Shown in pieces: positions 33,747-43,123 of a stretch of 49,595 nucleotides of DNA. Each line of letters starts with the position of its first letter. The stretch's first letter is position 1. Below the pieces are notes generated by a model that saw only the letters and a list, made by a program, of their open reading frames with translations, was not told where the DNA came from and ran no database searches. The stretch is from assembly GCA_947503105.1 (NCBI GenBank), contig CANNCM010000009.1, forward strand, positions 1 to 49,595. Reading direction: 5' to 3'. This DNA is from an uncultured Flavobacteriaceae bacterium. Lineage in GTDB: Bacteria; Bacteroidota; Bacteroidia; Flavobacteriales; Flavobacteriaceae. Position numbers and translations under genes: made by a program.

Positions 33747-35204
33747 TTACCGTTTTTTTACATGTTTTTGCAAAATCCTTTTATTTTCTTGTTGAACCAG
33801 AGGGTGTTTTCGATGGCCCCACACTTTTGTTCGGGCTGCACGTGCACTTTCTTCTAAATTCACAATGGGCAAAGGATAATTTTCCCCAATAACAACGCCA
33901 CAGAATTCTTGTTCCATAGCACTCATTTTCCAAGGTTCATGGATGTACTCAACAGGAACATTTTTGAGCTCTGAAACCCATTTTTTTATAAACACTCCTT
34001 TGGGATCTTGCTCCATTGAGTTTTTTACAGGATTGTATAATCGTATGGTATTGATTCCAGTTGTTCCAGCTTGCATTTGAAATTGAGGGTAATGAATACC
34101 GGGGTCATAGTCCAAAAATAAGCGAGCCAAATGGTACACGCCATCTCGCCAATCTTGATCTAAATTTAGGGTTAGGAAAGACACCAAAAGTGCACGCATT
34201 CTAAAATTAATCCAGCCCGTTTGCTCTAAGGCACGCATACAGGCATCTATGAGAGGATATCCAGTAGTGCCCATTTTCCATGCTTTTAGGTATGAAATAT
34301 TAGAGTTTCGTTCCAACAACTCATAACCAGCGTTGATGCATTGTGTTTCGTAGCTGCATTCCATTTCAAATTTTTGCACAAAATGACAATGCCAATGCAA
34401 TCGTGTCAGCATGGCCGAAAAAGTGCGTTTTCTTTTCTGAGCATTAGGATGCATATTTACATATTGAAACACCTGTCGTACACTCAAATTTCCCCAACTC
34501 AAAAATGGTGAGATTCTGCTGCAACTGATTCTACTTTCTGTAGGTTTCGAAATGTGCTTTTGATAATTAAATCCTCTTTCTTTGAGAAAAGAATTCAAGT
34601 AACGCCACGCCATATTTTCTCCAGCGGGCTGAAATGACTTTGGGTAGTGTTGCAGTTGTTTTTGCAGCTTTTCGGGAAGTGAAAAAGGATGTGAAAATTC
34701 AATGGTTTCAGCTTTTTTGAAAGTATTCTTTATCACAGGGCTGCTCATATAGTTGTTCCATAGTTTTGCCCAATCGGTTCTGTTTTTCAATCCACGAACA
34801 ACTCCATTTTTCTGCGATTGTTGCCACGAAATATTGTATCGAATACAGAATTTTGAAATGTCTTTATCTCGATTCCATGAGGAGACTGTGCCGCTTTCAT
34901 TATGACTAAAAACGGTATCAATATCAAATTTTGTGTATAAATATTCAAATATGTCTAAGGAATTCCCATAACATATAGAGACCGATTTATTTGAAATTTC
35001 TAAGGTCTTATTGAGGGCTTCAATAGAGTGGTAAATAAACTGCAAATGTCGTACTCCAGCATCGGGGTGTTGCAGTAGGTTGGTATCATAAATATAAATA
35101 ATGATGTAAGGAATTTTTGCTTTTTCGGCAAAATAGAAAGGTTCGTGATCTTGGGTGCGCAAATCACGTTTCAACCATACAATATTAATTTTATTTCTTT
35201 TCAA
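33747..35204 (-). CDS. Photolyase/cryptochrome family protein, atypical
   Basis: A 485-aa flavoprotein. The N-terminal antenna domain begins [15 protein letters not shown]; the FAD domain has [13 protein letters not shown] (about 230-241), [18 protein letters not shown] and [20 protein letters not shown]. Compared by eye with E. coli PhrB, the GWQW segment (proximal electron-transfer Trp382 and substrate-contact Trp384) reads QFQM (374-377), giving Phe375 and Met377, while the middle Trp359 is matched by Trp352. So it may not be a classical CPD photolyase; cryptochrome or another photolesion role is possible. The start is TTG, since no ATG precedes the conserved opening. It stands alone. Confidence 0.88.
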   Translation of the reverse strand: MKRNKINIVWLKRDLRTQDHEPFYFAEKAKIPYIIIYIYDTNLLQHPDAGVRHLQFIYHSIEALNKTLEISNKSVSICYGNSLDIFEYLYTKFDIDTVFSHNESGTVSSWNRDKDISKFCIRYNISWQQSQKNGVVRGLKNRTDWAKLWNNYMSSPVIKNTFKKAETIEFSHPFSLPEKLQKQLQHYPKSFQPAGENMAWRYLNSFLKERGFNYQKHISKPTESRISCSRISPFLSWGNLSVRQVFQYVNMHPNAQKRKRTFSAMLTRLHWHCHFVQKFEMECSYETQCINAGYELLERNSNISYLKAWKMGTTGYPLIDACMRALEQTGWINFRMRALLVSFLTLNLDQDWRDGVYHLARLFLDYDPGIHYPQFQMQAGTTGINTIRLYNPVKNSMEQDPKGVFIKKWVSELKNVPVEYIHEPWKMSAMEQEFCGVVIGENYPLPIVNLEESARAARTKVWGHRKHPLVQQENKRILQKHVKKR

Positions 35205-35276
35205 TCTACAAATCCATTTGTCGCATAAAAGTAACGAAACCAGTAATTTATCGATGTGATTTTAAGATAGATTTAT

Positions 35277-35309
35277 AAAAAAAAGCGACCGTGAGGTCGC
35301 TTTTTTTTT
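35277..35309. terminator. Terminator after M1 peptidase gene
   Basis: Arms AAAAGCGACC (35281-35290) and GGTCGCTTTT with a GTGA loop and long A/T runs on both sides. It lies 18 nt past the stop of the peptidase gene on the minus strand. Confidence 0.85.
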
Positions 35310-35326
35310 ATTTCAATACTTAATTT

Positions 35327-37606
35327 TTATTTTTTATTGAATTCAAAAACTTGACCTCCAATATCCAACTTAAAACCGGTTTTTTCGCTATTAAATTGCA
35401 TTTCCAGCCCCGCTTCATCAGAGATGAATTTTCCGTCACCGTCATTAGTTAGAGGTAAAGCAGGTTGTCCTTCTGCAGTTGCTACAAGTTCGCCATTTTT
35501 CTCAGAAATAGTGATCACCATTGGAAAAGCTGGCGAGGTGTAATCGCCAAAATATACTGATAGGTCTTCTGCATTTTCTGCAGCAATTTCTGGTGTCCAG
35601 CGGTTGTTGCTAGAGTTTACATCTGGCAGTACATAATCAGGATCGATCATAACACTTTTTAGAGGCTCTGTAGAGTCGTATTTGAAAGTCCATTTTTTGT
35701 TGCGTTTCCAAATTTCTACGGGAAGCGTGTGTCTTGTTTTTGTGCCGCTTTCAGTTGTAAATTCCAAAGTTACAGGCATTGGCATTTGCTGAAGATTTTC
35801 TATGGTTACAATAGCGCCTTTCGATGGATCACCATCTTCGTATTTTACTTTTTTAATGGCTTGATCTAGTTTCCAGTTGTGGATAAACCATCCGCGCCAA
35901 AACCAACTGAGATCCTCACCACTTACATTTTCCATTGTTCTAAAAAAGTCATCTGGAGTAGGGTGTTTGTAAGCCCAGCGGTTGATGTATTCTGTAAAGG
36001 CGTCATCAAAGCGTTCTTTTCCAAGAACATGCTCACGCAACATTTCAAGTCCTGCGCTAGGTTTGTAGTAAGCCAAAAGCCCTAGATTTCGTTCTTTTAA
36101 ATTGTCGGGAGCAGTAAAAACAGGTTCCATTCTATCGTTAACCAAAATTCCAGAAAAACGATGCATATTTTGTTTAGCTTCTTTGTACTCACCATTATTA
36201 AAGGCTTCAGTACTAAGAGAATTGATAAACGTGTTGAATCCTTCATCCATCCAAGCATGAAGACGTTCATTTGAGCCAACAATCATTGGAAACCAAATAT
36301 GTCCAAATTCGTGATCAGTTACGCCCCAAAGTCTTTCATTTTTACTTTTCCAGCTGCAAAATACAATACCAGGATATTCCATACCACCTTGATTACCAGC
36401 CACATTGATAGCTGCAGGGTAGGGATATTCAAGCCATTTTTCAGAATAATGTTCTATTGATGCTTTGGTGTATTCTGTTGAACGCGCCCAAGAATCCATA
36501 GTGTTGCTTTCTTCGGGATAAACAGACATTGCCATGGAGGTTTTACCGCTCGGTAAATTGATACGTGCAGCATCCATGATAAATGCTTTGGAGGTTGACC
36601 ATGCTACATCTCTAGAATTTTCTATTCTAAATTTCCACGTTAAACGTTCTTTGTTTTGTGGTCGAGAATTAGGGTCGTTTATTTCTTCTGCTGAGCGGAT
36701 AATTACCGTCTCGTCACTAGCGGCTGCTGTCTTCAAGCGGTCTTGTTGCGTTTGAGTATAGACCTCTTTTGGGTTTAATAATTCACCAGAACATACAACT
36801 AAATGATTGCTTGGCACATTGATATGTACATCAAAGGTTCCATATTCCAAATAGAACTCTCCAGCTCCTAAATAGGGAAGTGTATTCCAGCCAGATACAT
36901 CATCATAAACACACATTCTTGGATACCATTGTGCTAAGTTGAAAATGCGGCCATTTTTGGTTTCTAAAACACCCATTCTGTCGGATCCATAATCAGGAGA
37001 AGTAAATGAAAAATCAATATTGATCACTATTTTTCCGCCATTTGCTGCCAAAGGCTTTGGTAATAAGATTTTCATGCGTGTGTCATGAATTTCAAATTTA
37101 GCATCTACTTCTGAAATTCTATTTTTTTCTTTTTTTCTTTTATTCTTTGATGACCCTTTTTGTTTCTTGATGTTGTTGTACCCCAAAGAAACTTTACTTA
37201 TGTCATAACCACCATCAAAGTCTTGTCCTTTGGCACCATTTCGACTTCCACTAAGGGGAATGATTGCATTACCTTTAGAGTCTTTTTTAAATAAGTTTTG
37301 ATCAACTTGCACCCATAAAAAGTCTAATGCATCTGGGCTATTGTTGGTGTAGGTAATTGTTTCAGATCCAGAGAAAAACTTTGCTTCTTCGTTGAGACTG
37401 ATGTTGATTTTATAATCGGCACTGTTTTGCCAATAGGCGTGTCCTGGTTTTCCACTAGCAGAACGTGTAGCGGTTCCATTTTTGGTGTAAAAACCATGTC
37501 CAAAGGCGGCATTGTAGTCATATACAGATGCAGCTTCTTCTTGTGCAAAAAGGGATGTAGACAGCAACATAAGGCTGCATGTCAATAAATAAAAATACTT
37601 GTTCAT
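35327..37606 (-). CDS. M1-family zinc metallopeptidase, secreted
   Basis: A 759-aa aminopeptidase-type protein. Signal peptide MNKYFYLLTCSLMLLSTSLFAQE. The zinc site is HEFGHIW near residue 430 with the third ligand Glu in AWMDEGFNTF, exactly the HExxH-x18-E spacing of M1 enzymes, and the exopeptidase-like NQGGMEYPGIVF block lies before it. It probably works in the periplasm or at the surface, trimming peptides. No type IX sorting domain is seen at the end. The internal basic stretch (KKQKGSSKNKRKKEKNR, about residue 145-165) is an unusual lysine-rich insertion. It is followed by a strong terminator. Confidence 0.93.
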   Translation of the reverse strand: MNKYFYLLTCSLMLLSTSLFAQEEAASVYDYNAAFGHGFYTKNGTATRSASGKPGHAYWQNSADYKINISLNEEAKFFSGSETITYTNNSPDALDFLWVQVDQNLFKKDSKGNAIIPLSGSRNGAKGQDFDGGYDISKVSLGYNNIKKQKGSSKNKRKKEKNRISEVDAKFEIHDTRMKILLPKPLAANGGKIVINIDFSFTSPDYGSDRMGVLETKNGRIFNLAQWYPRMCVYDDVSGWNTLPYLGAGEFYLEYGTFDVHINVPSNHLVVCSGELLNPKEVYTQTQQDRLKTAAASDETVIIRSAEEINDPNSRPQNKERLTWKFRIENSRDVAWSTSKAFIMDAARINLPSGKTSMAMSVYPEESNTMDSWARSTEYTKASIEHYSEKWLEYPYPAAINVAGNQGGMEYPGIVFCSWKSKNERLWGVTDHEFGHIWFPMIVGSNERLHAWMDEGFNTFINSLSTEAFNNGEYKEAKQNMHRFSGILVNDRMEPVFTAPDNLKERNLGLLAYYKPSAGLEMLREHVLGKERFDDAFTEYINRWAYKHPTPDDFFRTMENVSGEDLSWFWRGWFIHNWKLDQAIKKVKYEDGDPSKGAIVTIENLQQMPMPVTLEFTTESGTKTRHTLPVEIWKRNKKWTFKYDSTEPLKSVMIDPDYVLPDVNSSNNRWTPEIAAENAEDLSVYFGDYTSPAFPMVITISEKNGELVATAEGQPALPLTNDGDGKFISDEAGLEMQFNSEKTGFKLDIGGQVFEFNKK

Positions 37607-37686
37607 AGATGATTTATTTAAATAATAATGTGTGTGAAAATAGTTTAATTAATTGTATTGTTCGTAAATCTTTTTGATAAATTTAT

Positions 37687-38190
37687 TTAGCCATTATAAA
37701 ATATGGATTTGTGTTCCCAAAGAATTGACACAAAAAAGCCAAAGTAGATAATGGCAACAACAAACTTAATAAAAGTTGAAGTCAAAAACCCAAGAAATGA
37801 TCCGAATGCTGCTTTTAGTGCTGTTTTGGAATCGGCTTTGTTGAGCATTTCTCCAAAAAGTGCACCCAAAAAAGGGCCAATAATTATGCCCCCTGGAATT
37901 GGAGAAAACAACCCCACTAAAAGCCCAACAGTTGTGCCAATCATCCCTGATCTTGAGCCGCCGAATTTTTTTGTTCCCATGGCAGGGATAAAGTAATCGA
38001 GGATCCAGATGAGAATTGCAATGACAAGTGTAATGCTTAAAAATGTCTTACTGACTTCTACAAGTGGTGAAAAGTAAAGCAAAAGAAATCCAAACCAACT
38101 AGTAATGGGTCCTGGAAGAACAGGTAAAAAACTCCCTAGGATTCCAAGCAACATCAAAATCAAAGCGATAACAATCAGAAATAGTTCCAT
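37687..38190 (-). CDS. DUF456 membrane protein
   Basis: A 167-aa membrane protein. The family pattern LGILGSFLPVLPGP near the N-terminus, IPAMGTKKFGGSRSGMIGTTVGLLVGLF in the middle and IPGGIIIGPFLGALFGE later are typical of DUF456, with Gly-rich helices. Four or five transmembrane helices. Function unknown. It has a -7 box at 38234-38241. Confidence 0.9.
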   Translation of the reverse strand: MELFLIVIALILMLLGILGSFLPVLPGPITSWFGFLLLYFSPLVEVSKTFLSITLVIAILIWILDYFIPAMGTKKFGGSRSGMIGTTVGLLVGLFSPIPGGIIIGPFLGALFGEMLNKADSKTALKAAFGSFLGFLTSTFIKFVVAIIYFGFFVSILWEHKSIFYNG

Positions 38191-38233
38191 ATTTTTGTTT
38201 ACTACTAGACGATTAATACTAAAAAATGTTACA

Positions 38234-38241
38234 CAAAATTA
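38234..38241 (-). promoter_or_regulatory. -7 box TAATTTTG of DUF456 gene
   Basis: On the minus strand TAATTTTG lies 43 nt before the ATG at 38190. Confidence 0.4.
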
Positions 38242-38287
38242 ACACTTTATTGGGTTTATTTTCATCTTTATCAATAGACTTAATTAG

Positions 38288-38295
38288 TATTTTTG
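38288..38295 (+). promoter_or_regulatory. -7 box TATTTTTG of tesB
   Basis: TATTTTTG lies 16 nt before the ATG at 38312 in the divergent spacer with the DUF456 gene. Confidence 0.55.
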
Positions 38296-38311
38296 CAAAA
38301 AAATAATAGCA

Positions 38312-39184
38312 ATGAAAGCCCTTTCAGAACTTATCGAATTAATTACTCTAAAAAAGATCAACAGCAACACCTTTATTGGCAAAAACTACAAGGCACCATG
38401 GGGCAGGGTTTTTGGAGGTCAGGTATTGGCACAATCTCTATACGCCGCATACCAGACTGTTCCTAAAGACCGCTTTGTACATTCCATGCACGCCTATTTT
38501 ATATTGGGTGGAGACCTTGATATTCCTATAAAATACGAGGTCGATATTATAAGAGATGGTGGGAGCTTTACCACGCGTCGTGTCGTGGCTTTTCAAAATG
38601 AAAAAGCAATTTTCAATATGTCTGCGTCTTTTCAAAAAGTACAAGAAGGCGTAGATCATCAAATTGCAATGCCCAATGTATTGCCGCCGCAAAACCTCAT
38701 TAAAAGCGAAGAGCAAATAGAGAAGTTTAAAACTATTTTACCAACGACCTACAAGCGATACAAAGCTTCTTTGCCACAAATTTTTCAATTCAAACCTGTG
38801 GATGATATGCTGTCTAAATTGGTAAAAAACAGCCCACCGTACGACAATATATGGTTCAAAACTGTAGAAGATATTGGAAATAATAAACCTCTACAACACC
38901 AACTGTTGGCCTATGCCTCTGACTATAATATTCTTCGTCCAGCATCTATGCCACACCGCGAATTGCTCAACACCAAAGAAGTGTTTTATACCAGTTTGGA
39001 TCATGCTATTTGGTTTCATCGCGATTTTGACTTGAGTGATTGGTTGTTATATTCTATAGATAGTCCAAGCGCTTCCAACTCTAGAGGGTTTTCCAGAGGA
39101 AGTATTTTTGATAAAAATGGTGCATTGATTGCTTCTGTTGCACAAGAAGGTTTGATGCGTGTTTTAAGTGATCGTAAGTTGTAA
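38312..39184 (+). CDS. tesB: Acyl-CoA thioesterase II
   Basis: A 290-aa double-hotdog thioesterase. First hotdog has the FGGQVLAQSLYAAYQTV block and FVHSMHAYFILGGD. The second shows HQLLAYASDYNIL (catalytic Asp), the SLDHAIWFHRDFDLSDWLLY segment and SVAQEGLMRV with the Gln. It hydrolyses medium and long acyl-CoA to the free acid. It converges on the TerB-like gene 10 bp away. Confidence 0.93.
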   Translation: MKALSELIELITLKKINSNTFIGKNYKAPWGRVFGGQVLAQSLYAAYQTVPKDRFVHSMHAYFILGGDLDIPIKYEVDIIRDGGSFTTRRVVAFQNEKAIFNMSASFQKVQEGVDHQIAMPNVLPPQNLIKSEEQIEKFKTILPTTYKRYKASLPQIFQFKPVDDMLSKLVKNSPPYDNIWFKTVEDIGNNKPLQHQLLAYASDYNILRPASMPHRELLNTKEVFYTSLDHAIWFHRDFDLSDWLLYSIDSPSASNSRGFSRGSIFDKNGALIASVAQEGLMRVLSDRKL

Positions 39185-39194
39185 CACTCAAAGA

Positions 39195-39617
39195 TTACTT
39201 CTTCATTTTTTCTATAAATGTTTCAATATCAATGGAGGTATCTCCAACCAAGTGTAATGCTTTATTTACTACTGTTTCAGGGTCTGAAGTATAACCTAAA
39301 CCAATGGCTATTTTGGTCAAAATTTGAACCTCATGCTTATCTTTAATTTGATCGGCATATACCATTCTTGCCAAATCGAATAAGCGCTCTAGGCGGCGTT
39401 CCGATGTCACTGGTGGATTGATAGGATGCGTTTTGTAATGTTTCAAAATAGTATTGTAGACCGCTTCAGAAATCTCTAAGTTTCTGGCCAACCGATCCAA
39501 GAATGCTTTTTCTTCTTCGGTGATAACATTGTCCTCCATAGCAATGCGTACAATTGCAGCAAAATGATCTTGGTTCCGTTTTTTGAATCCGCTATCAAAT
39601 AATTTAGAATACATCAT
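39195..39617 (-). CDS. TerB-like protein
   Basis: A 140-aa helical protein. The IVRIAMEDNVITEEEKAFLDRLARNLEIS segment is the TerB-type acidic helix with a D-x-x-I-x-x-E-E-x-x-F pattern, and the second half (AIGLGYTSDPETVVNKALHLV) is a helical tail. TerB families are named for tellurite resistance but are broadly used as metal-binding or scaffold modules; the role here is unknown. Two ATGs in a row, at 39617 and 39614, are possible starts. It is divergent from mfd. Confidence 0.78.
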   Translation of the reverse strand: MMYSKLFDSGFKKRNQDHFAAIVRIAMEDNVITEEEKAFLDRLARNLEISEAVYNTILKHYKTHPINPPVTSERRLERLFDLARMVYADQIKDKHEVQILTKIAIGLGYTSDPETVVNKALHLVGDTSIDIETFIEKMKK

Positions 39618-39641
39618 GTATTTTAATTTTGAGATGAGTTA

Positions 39642-39649
39642 CAAACCTA
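39642..39649 (-). promoter_or_regulatory. -7 box TAGGTTTG of TerB-like gene
   Basis: On the minus strand TAGGTTTG lies 24 nt before the ATG at 39617. Confidence 0.45.
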
Positions 39650-39725
39650 CATATTTTTTTTAAAAATGATACTATACATCTTGTATTCTGTTCTCTTTTT
39701 TTGTGGTGGGGTTCTTCTAATGTTT

Positions 39726-39733
39726 TATATTTG
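39726..39733 (+). promoter_or_regulatory. -7 box TATATTTG of mfd
   Basis: TATATTTG lies 16 nt before the TTG start at 39750. The position fits a short leader. Confidence 0.55.
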
Positions 39734-39749
39734 CAAAAATTATTTTTAG

Positions 39750-42700
39750 TTGAGCAAAAGTGAGCTTTCTCAAAAATTCTCACAGTCTTTGAAACTTCAA
39801 AAACTGTGCGAGCGCATGGCTGTAACTCAACAAAAAACACAACTCAAAGGTCTGGTGGGCTCTGCGCTTTCATTCACAATTGCTGCAGCGTTCCGACAAC
39901 AGCAAAATCCATTTTTAGTGGTTTTTGATTCTAAAGAAAAAGCCGCCTTTCACCTGAACGATTTAGAGCTGATTTTACCTGCAGAGGATGTGCTGTTTTA
40001 TCCAGGAAGTTACCGTAGGCCGTATGAAATTGAAGAAACAGATAATGCCAATGTTTTACTTCGTGCCGAAGTTCTTAATAGAATAAATAGCAGAAAAAAA
40101 CCAGCATTATTAGTGACCTATCACGAGGCTCTTTTTGAAAAAGTACTGTCCAAAAAAGAGCTCAACCGCAACACTTTCAAGGTCGCATCTGGTGATAATC
40201 TGAGCATAGAATTTATCAATAATTTACTTTTTGAATACCATTTCAAACGTGTTGATTTTGTAACAGAACCTGGCGAATTTTCTGTACGTGGTGGCATTGT
40301 AGATGTTTTTTCTTTTGCCCATGACACACCCTATCGTATTGAGTTTTTTGGTGATGAAGTCGAAAGCATTCGTACTTTTGATATTGCATCTCAGCTGTCA
40401 CAAAATACACATAATACGCTTCATATTATTCCCAATATAGAGCATAAACATCAAGATGAAAATCGAGTTGGGTTTTTAGAGTATGTATCCAAAAAGACAC
40501 ACATTTTTTCTTCTAATTTACCAGCACTGTTGGGGTCTACAGACCAGTTGTTTGAAAAAGCAATAAAGGCTTTTGATGCATTGGATAGTGCTATAAAACA
40601 CAGTCAGCCCTCAGATTTGTTTTGTACATCTACTGATTTTAAACAGCAATTATCTCATTTTTCGGTTGTCGAATTTGGTAATGATTTATTATTTGATGAA
40701 AGTGCTGCAAATGTATTGAATTGTGAAACGAGTCCACAGCCTTCATTTAATAAGCAATTCAATTTGCTTATTCAAGACTTGAACCAACACCATAATGATG
40801 GGTATCAAACTATAATTTGTTGTGCAAACACACAACAAGCTCAACGCTTTCACGATATTTTTGAGGAGCATGAAACCGTCGTTCATTACAAAACACTTGT
40901 ATTGTCCTTACATCAAGGATTTATTGATCACGATAACAAAATTGTATGTTATACCGATCATCAACTCTTTGAGCGCTATCACAAATTCCATCTCAAAAAT
41001 GGATTTTCAAAAAAACAAGCCATCACTCTGCGCGAGCTGAACAGCTTGGAGGTTGGTGATTATGTAACTCATATCGATCATGGTATTGGGCGCTTTGGGG
41101 GTCTAAAAAAAATTGATGTAGAAGGGAAGCTGCAAGAGGCAATTAAATTAATTTATGGCGAACGCGATGTGTTGTATCTCAGCATTCATTCCTTGCATAA
41201 AATCACCAAGTTTAATGGTAAGGATGGCAAGCCTCCAAAAATTTATAAGCTGGGGAGCAAAGCCTGGAAAGCGCTGAAACAAAAAACCAAATCTCGAGTC
41301 AAAGAAATTGCCTTCAACCTCATTCAGTTGTATGCAAAGCGAAAGCTTCAAAAAGGATATCAGTACCGTGCTGATAGCGCTATGCAGCTAGAGTTAGAAT
41401 CTTCTTTTGTGTATGAAGACACTCCAGATCAAATCACCGCTACTGCCGATATCAAAAAAGACATGGAAAGCGAGCGCCCAATGGATCGTTTAGTGTGTGG
41501 TGATGTAGGTTTTGGTAAAACAGAAGTCGCTATACGAGCAGCATTCAAGGCGGTAGATAATGGCAAGCAAGTGGCGGTTTTGGTGCCTACAACAATATTG
41601 GCTTTCCAGCATGCCAAAACATTTAAAAATCGCCTCAAAGAATTCCCGGTAACCATAGATTATTTGAACCGTTTTAAAACAGCCAAACAAAAGCGTCAAA
41701 CTTTAGAACAACTGGCAGACGGTCAAATAGATATCATAATTGGAACTCATCAGTTGGTCAATAAAGCTGTAGAATTTAAGGATTTGGGACTTTTAATTGT
41801 CGACGAAGAACAAAAATTTGGTGTTGCAGTGAAAGAAAAACTAAAAACATTAAAAGAAAACGTGGACGTGCTTACACTCACGGCAACTCCGATTCCACGA
41901 ACACTTCAATTTAGTCTGATGGCGGCTCGCGATCTGTCCGTTATTACCACTCCACCACCCAACCGTTATCCTATAGAAAGTCAAGTTATTCGCCTAAGCG
42001 AGTCCATTATTCGCGATGCGATCAGTTATGAAATTCAAAGAGCAGGGCAAGTCTTTTTTATTCATAATCGCATAGACAATATAAAAGAAGTTGCTGGCCT
42101 GATACAACGGCTTGTGCCTGATGCCAGAGTTGCCGTAGGTCATGGACAGTTAGAAGGTAAAAAATTGGAGCAGTTGATGCTCGACTTTATGGATGGAATG
42201 TTTGATGTTTTGGTGAGCACAACAATCGTAGAAAGCGGTCTGGATGTGCCTAATGCCAATACTATTTTTATTAATAACGCCAATAATTTTGGACTAAGTG
42301 ATCTGCACCAAATGCGAGGTCGTGTTGGGCGTAGCAACAAAAAAGCATTTTGTTATTTCATTACACCAGACTACCATGCCATGACGAATGATGCTCGCAA
42401 ACGCATCTCTGCATTGGAACAATATACCGCTTTGGGTAGTGGTTTTAATATTGCCATGAAAGATCTCGAAATCCGTGGAGCAGGAGATTTATTAGGAGGA
42501 GAACAAAGTGGATTTATAAACGATATTGGATTTGAAACCTATCAAAAAATTCTTAATGAAGCCATTGATGAACTCAAAGAAAATGAATTTGAGCATCTTT
42601 TCAATACCGAAAATACTCCAAAAAATTATGTCAAAGAATTAACAATCGATACGGATTTTTCATTGCTCTTTCCGGACGATTATGTAAACAATATTTCAGA

Positions 42701-43094
42701 GCGTCTTCGACTATATACAGCACTCAATACTTTAAAAACAGACCACGAACTCACAACATTTCAAACCGAAGTCATCGACCGTTTTGGGCCATTACCAACA
42801 GAAGTTGTGGACCTTTTAGATAGTGTCAAAATGAAGTGGATTGGGATGCAATTAGGGTTAGAAAAAATAATGATGAAACAGCAAAAAATGATTGGGTATT
42901 TTATTCCCGATCAAAACAGTCAGTTTTTTGATTCTCCTTATTTTTCAAAAATTTTACGTTTCGTTCAAAAACATCCAGAACACTGCACCCTAAAAGAAAA
43001 ACAAACCCGAGGTGGATTACGCCTTTTGTTAACCTTCAATAGGGTGAATACTGTTCAAGAGGGCTTGCAGTTTTTCCAGCAAATAGTGGCTTGA
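39750..43094 (+). CDS. mfd: Transcription-repair coupling factor
   Basis: An 1114-aa Mfd, which removes stalled RNA polymerase and recruits UvrA. UvrB-like N-terminal module (FEYHFKRVDFVTEPGEFSVRGGIVDVFSF), the RNA polymerase-binding domain (GDYVTHIDHGIGRFGG, near 435), and the helicase motor with Walker A CGDVGFGKTEVA (about 583-594), the DEEQ box (VDEEQKFG), and the RecG-like VESGLDVPNANT and HQMRGRVGRS. The C-terminal TRCF domain includes FPDDYVNNISERLRLY. The TTG at 39750 keeps the N-terminal residues; the next ATG is at residue 29. The following gene starts 29 nt after the stop. Confidence 0.97.
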   Translation: MSKSELSQKFSQSLKLQKLCERMAVTQQKTQLKGLVGSALSFTIAAAFRQQQNPFLVVFDSKEKAAFHLNDLELILPAEDVLFYPGSYRRPYEIEETDNANVLLRAEVLNRINSRKKPALLVTYHEALFEKVLSKKELNRNTFKVASGDNLSIEFINNLLFEYHFKRVDFVTEPGEFSVRGGIVDVFSFAHDTPYRIEFFGDEVESIRTFDIASQLSQNTHNTLHIIPNIEHKHQDENRVGFLEYVSKKTHIFSSNLPALLGSTDQLFEKAIKAFDALDSAIKHSQPSDLFCTSTDFKQQLSHFSVVEFGNDLLFDESAANVLNCETSPQPSFNKQFNLLIQDLNQHHNDGYQTIICCANTQQAQRFHDIFEEHETVVHYKTLVLSLHQGFIDHDNKIVCYTDHQLFERYHKFHLKNGFSKKQAITLRELNSLEVGDYVTHIDHGIGRFGGLKKIDVEGKLQEAIKLIYGERDVLYLSIHSLHKITKFNGKDGKPPKIYKLGSKAWKALKQKTKSRVKEIAFNLIQLYAKRKLQKGYQYRADSAMQLELESSFVYEDTPDQITATADIKKDMESERPMDRLVCGDVGFGKTEVAIRAAFKAVDNGKQVAVLVPTTILAFQHAKTFKNRLKEFPVTIDYLNRFKTAKQKRQTLEQLADGQIDIIIGTHQLVNKAVEFKDLGLLIVDEEQKFGVAVKEKLKTLKENVDVLTLTATPIPRTLQFSLMAARDLSVITTPPPNRYPIESQVIRLSESIIRDAISYEIQRAGQVFFIHNRIDNIKEVAGLIQRLVPDARVAVGHGQLEGKKLEQLMLDFMDGMFDVLVSTTIVESGLDVPNANTIFINNANNFGLSDLHQMRGRVGRSNKKAFCYFITPDYHAMTNDARKRISALEQYTALGSGFNIAMKDLEIRGAGDLLGGEQSGFINDIGFETYQKILNEAIDELKENEFEHLFNTENTPKNYVKELTIDTDFSLLFPDDYVNNISERLRLYTALNTLKTDHELTTFQTEVIDRFGPLPTEVVDLLDSVKMKWIGMQLGLEKIMMKQQKMIGYFIPDQNSQFFDSPYFSKILRFVQKHPEHCTLKEKQTRGGLRLLLTFNRVNTVQEGLQFFQQIVA

Positions 43095-43123
43095 TTTTTG
43101 ATTATTTACCCAAAAAAACACCC

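Noticed and set aside
43091-43123. TTG start for the TlpA-like protein
   Set aside because: It would add 11 residues in front of a signal peptide and overlaps the mfd stop codon.
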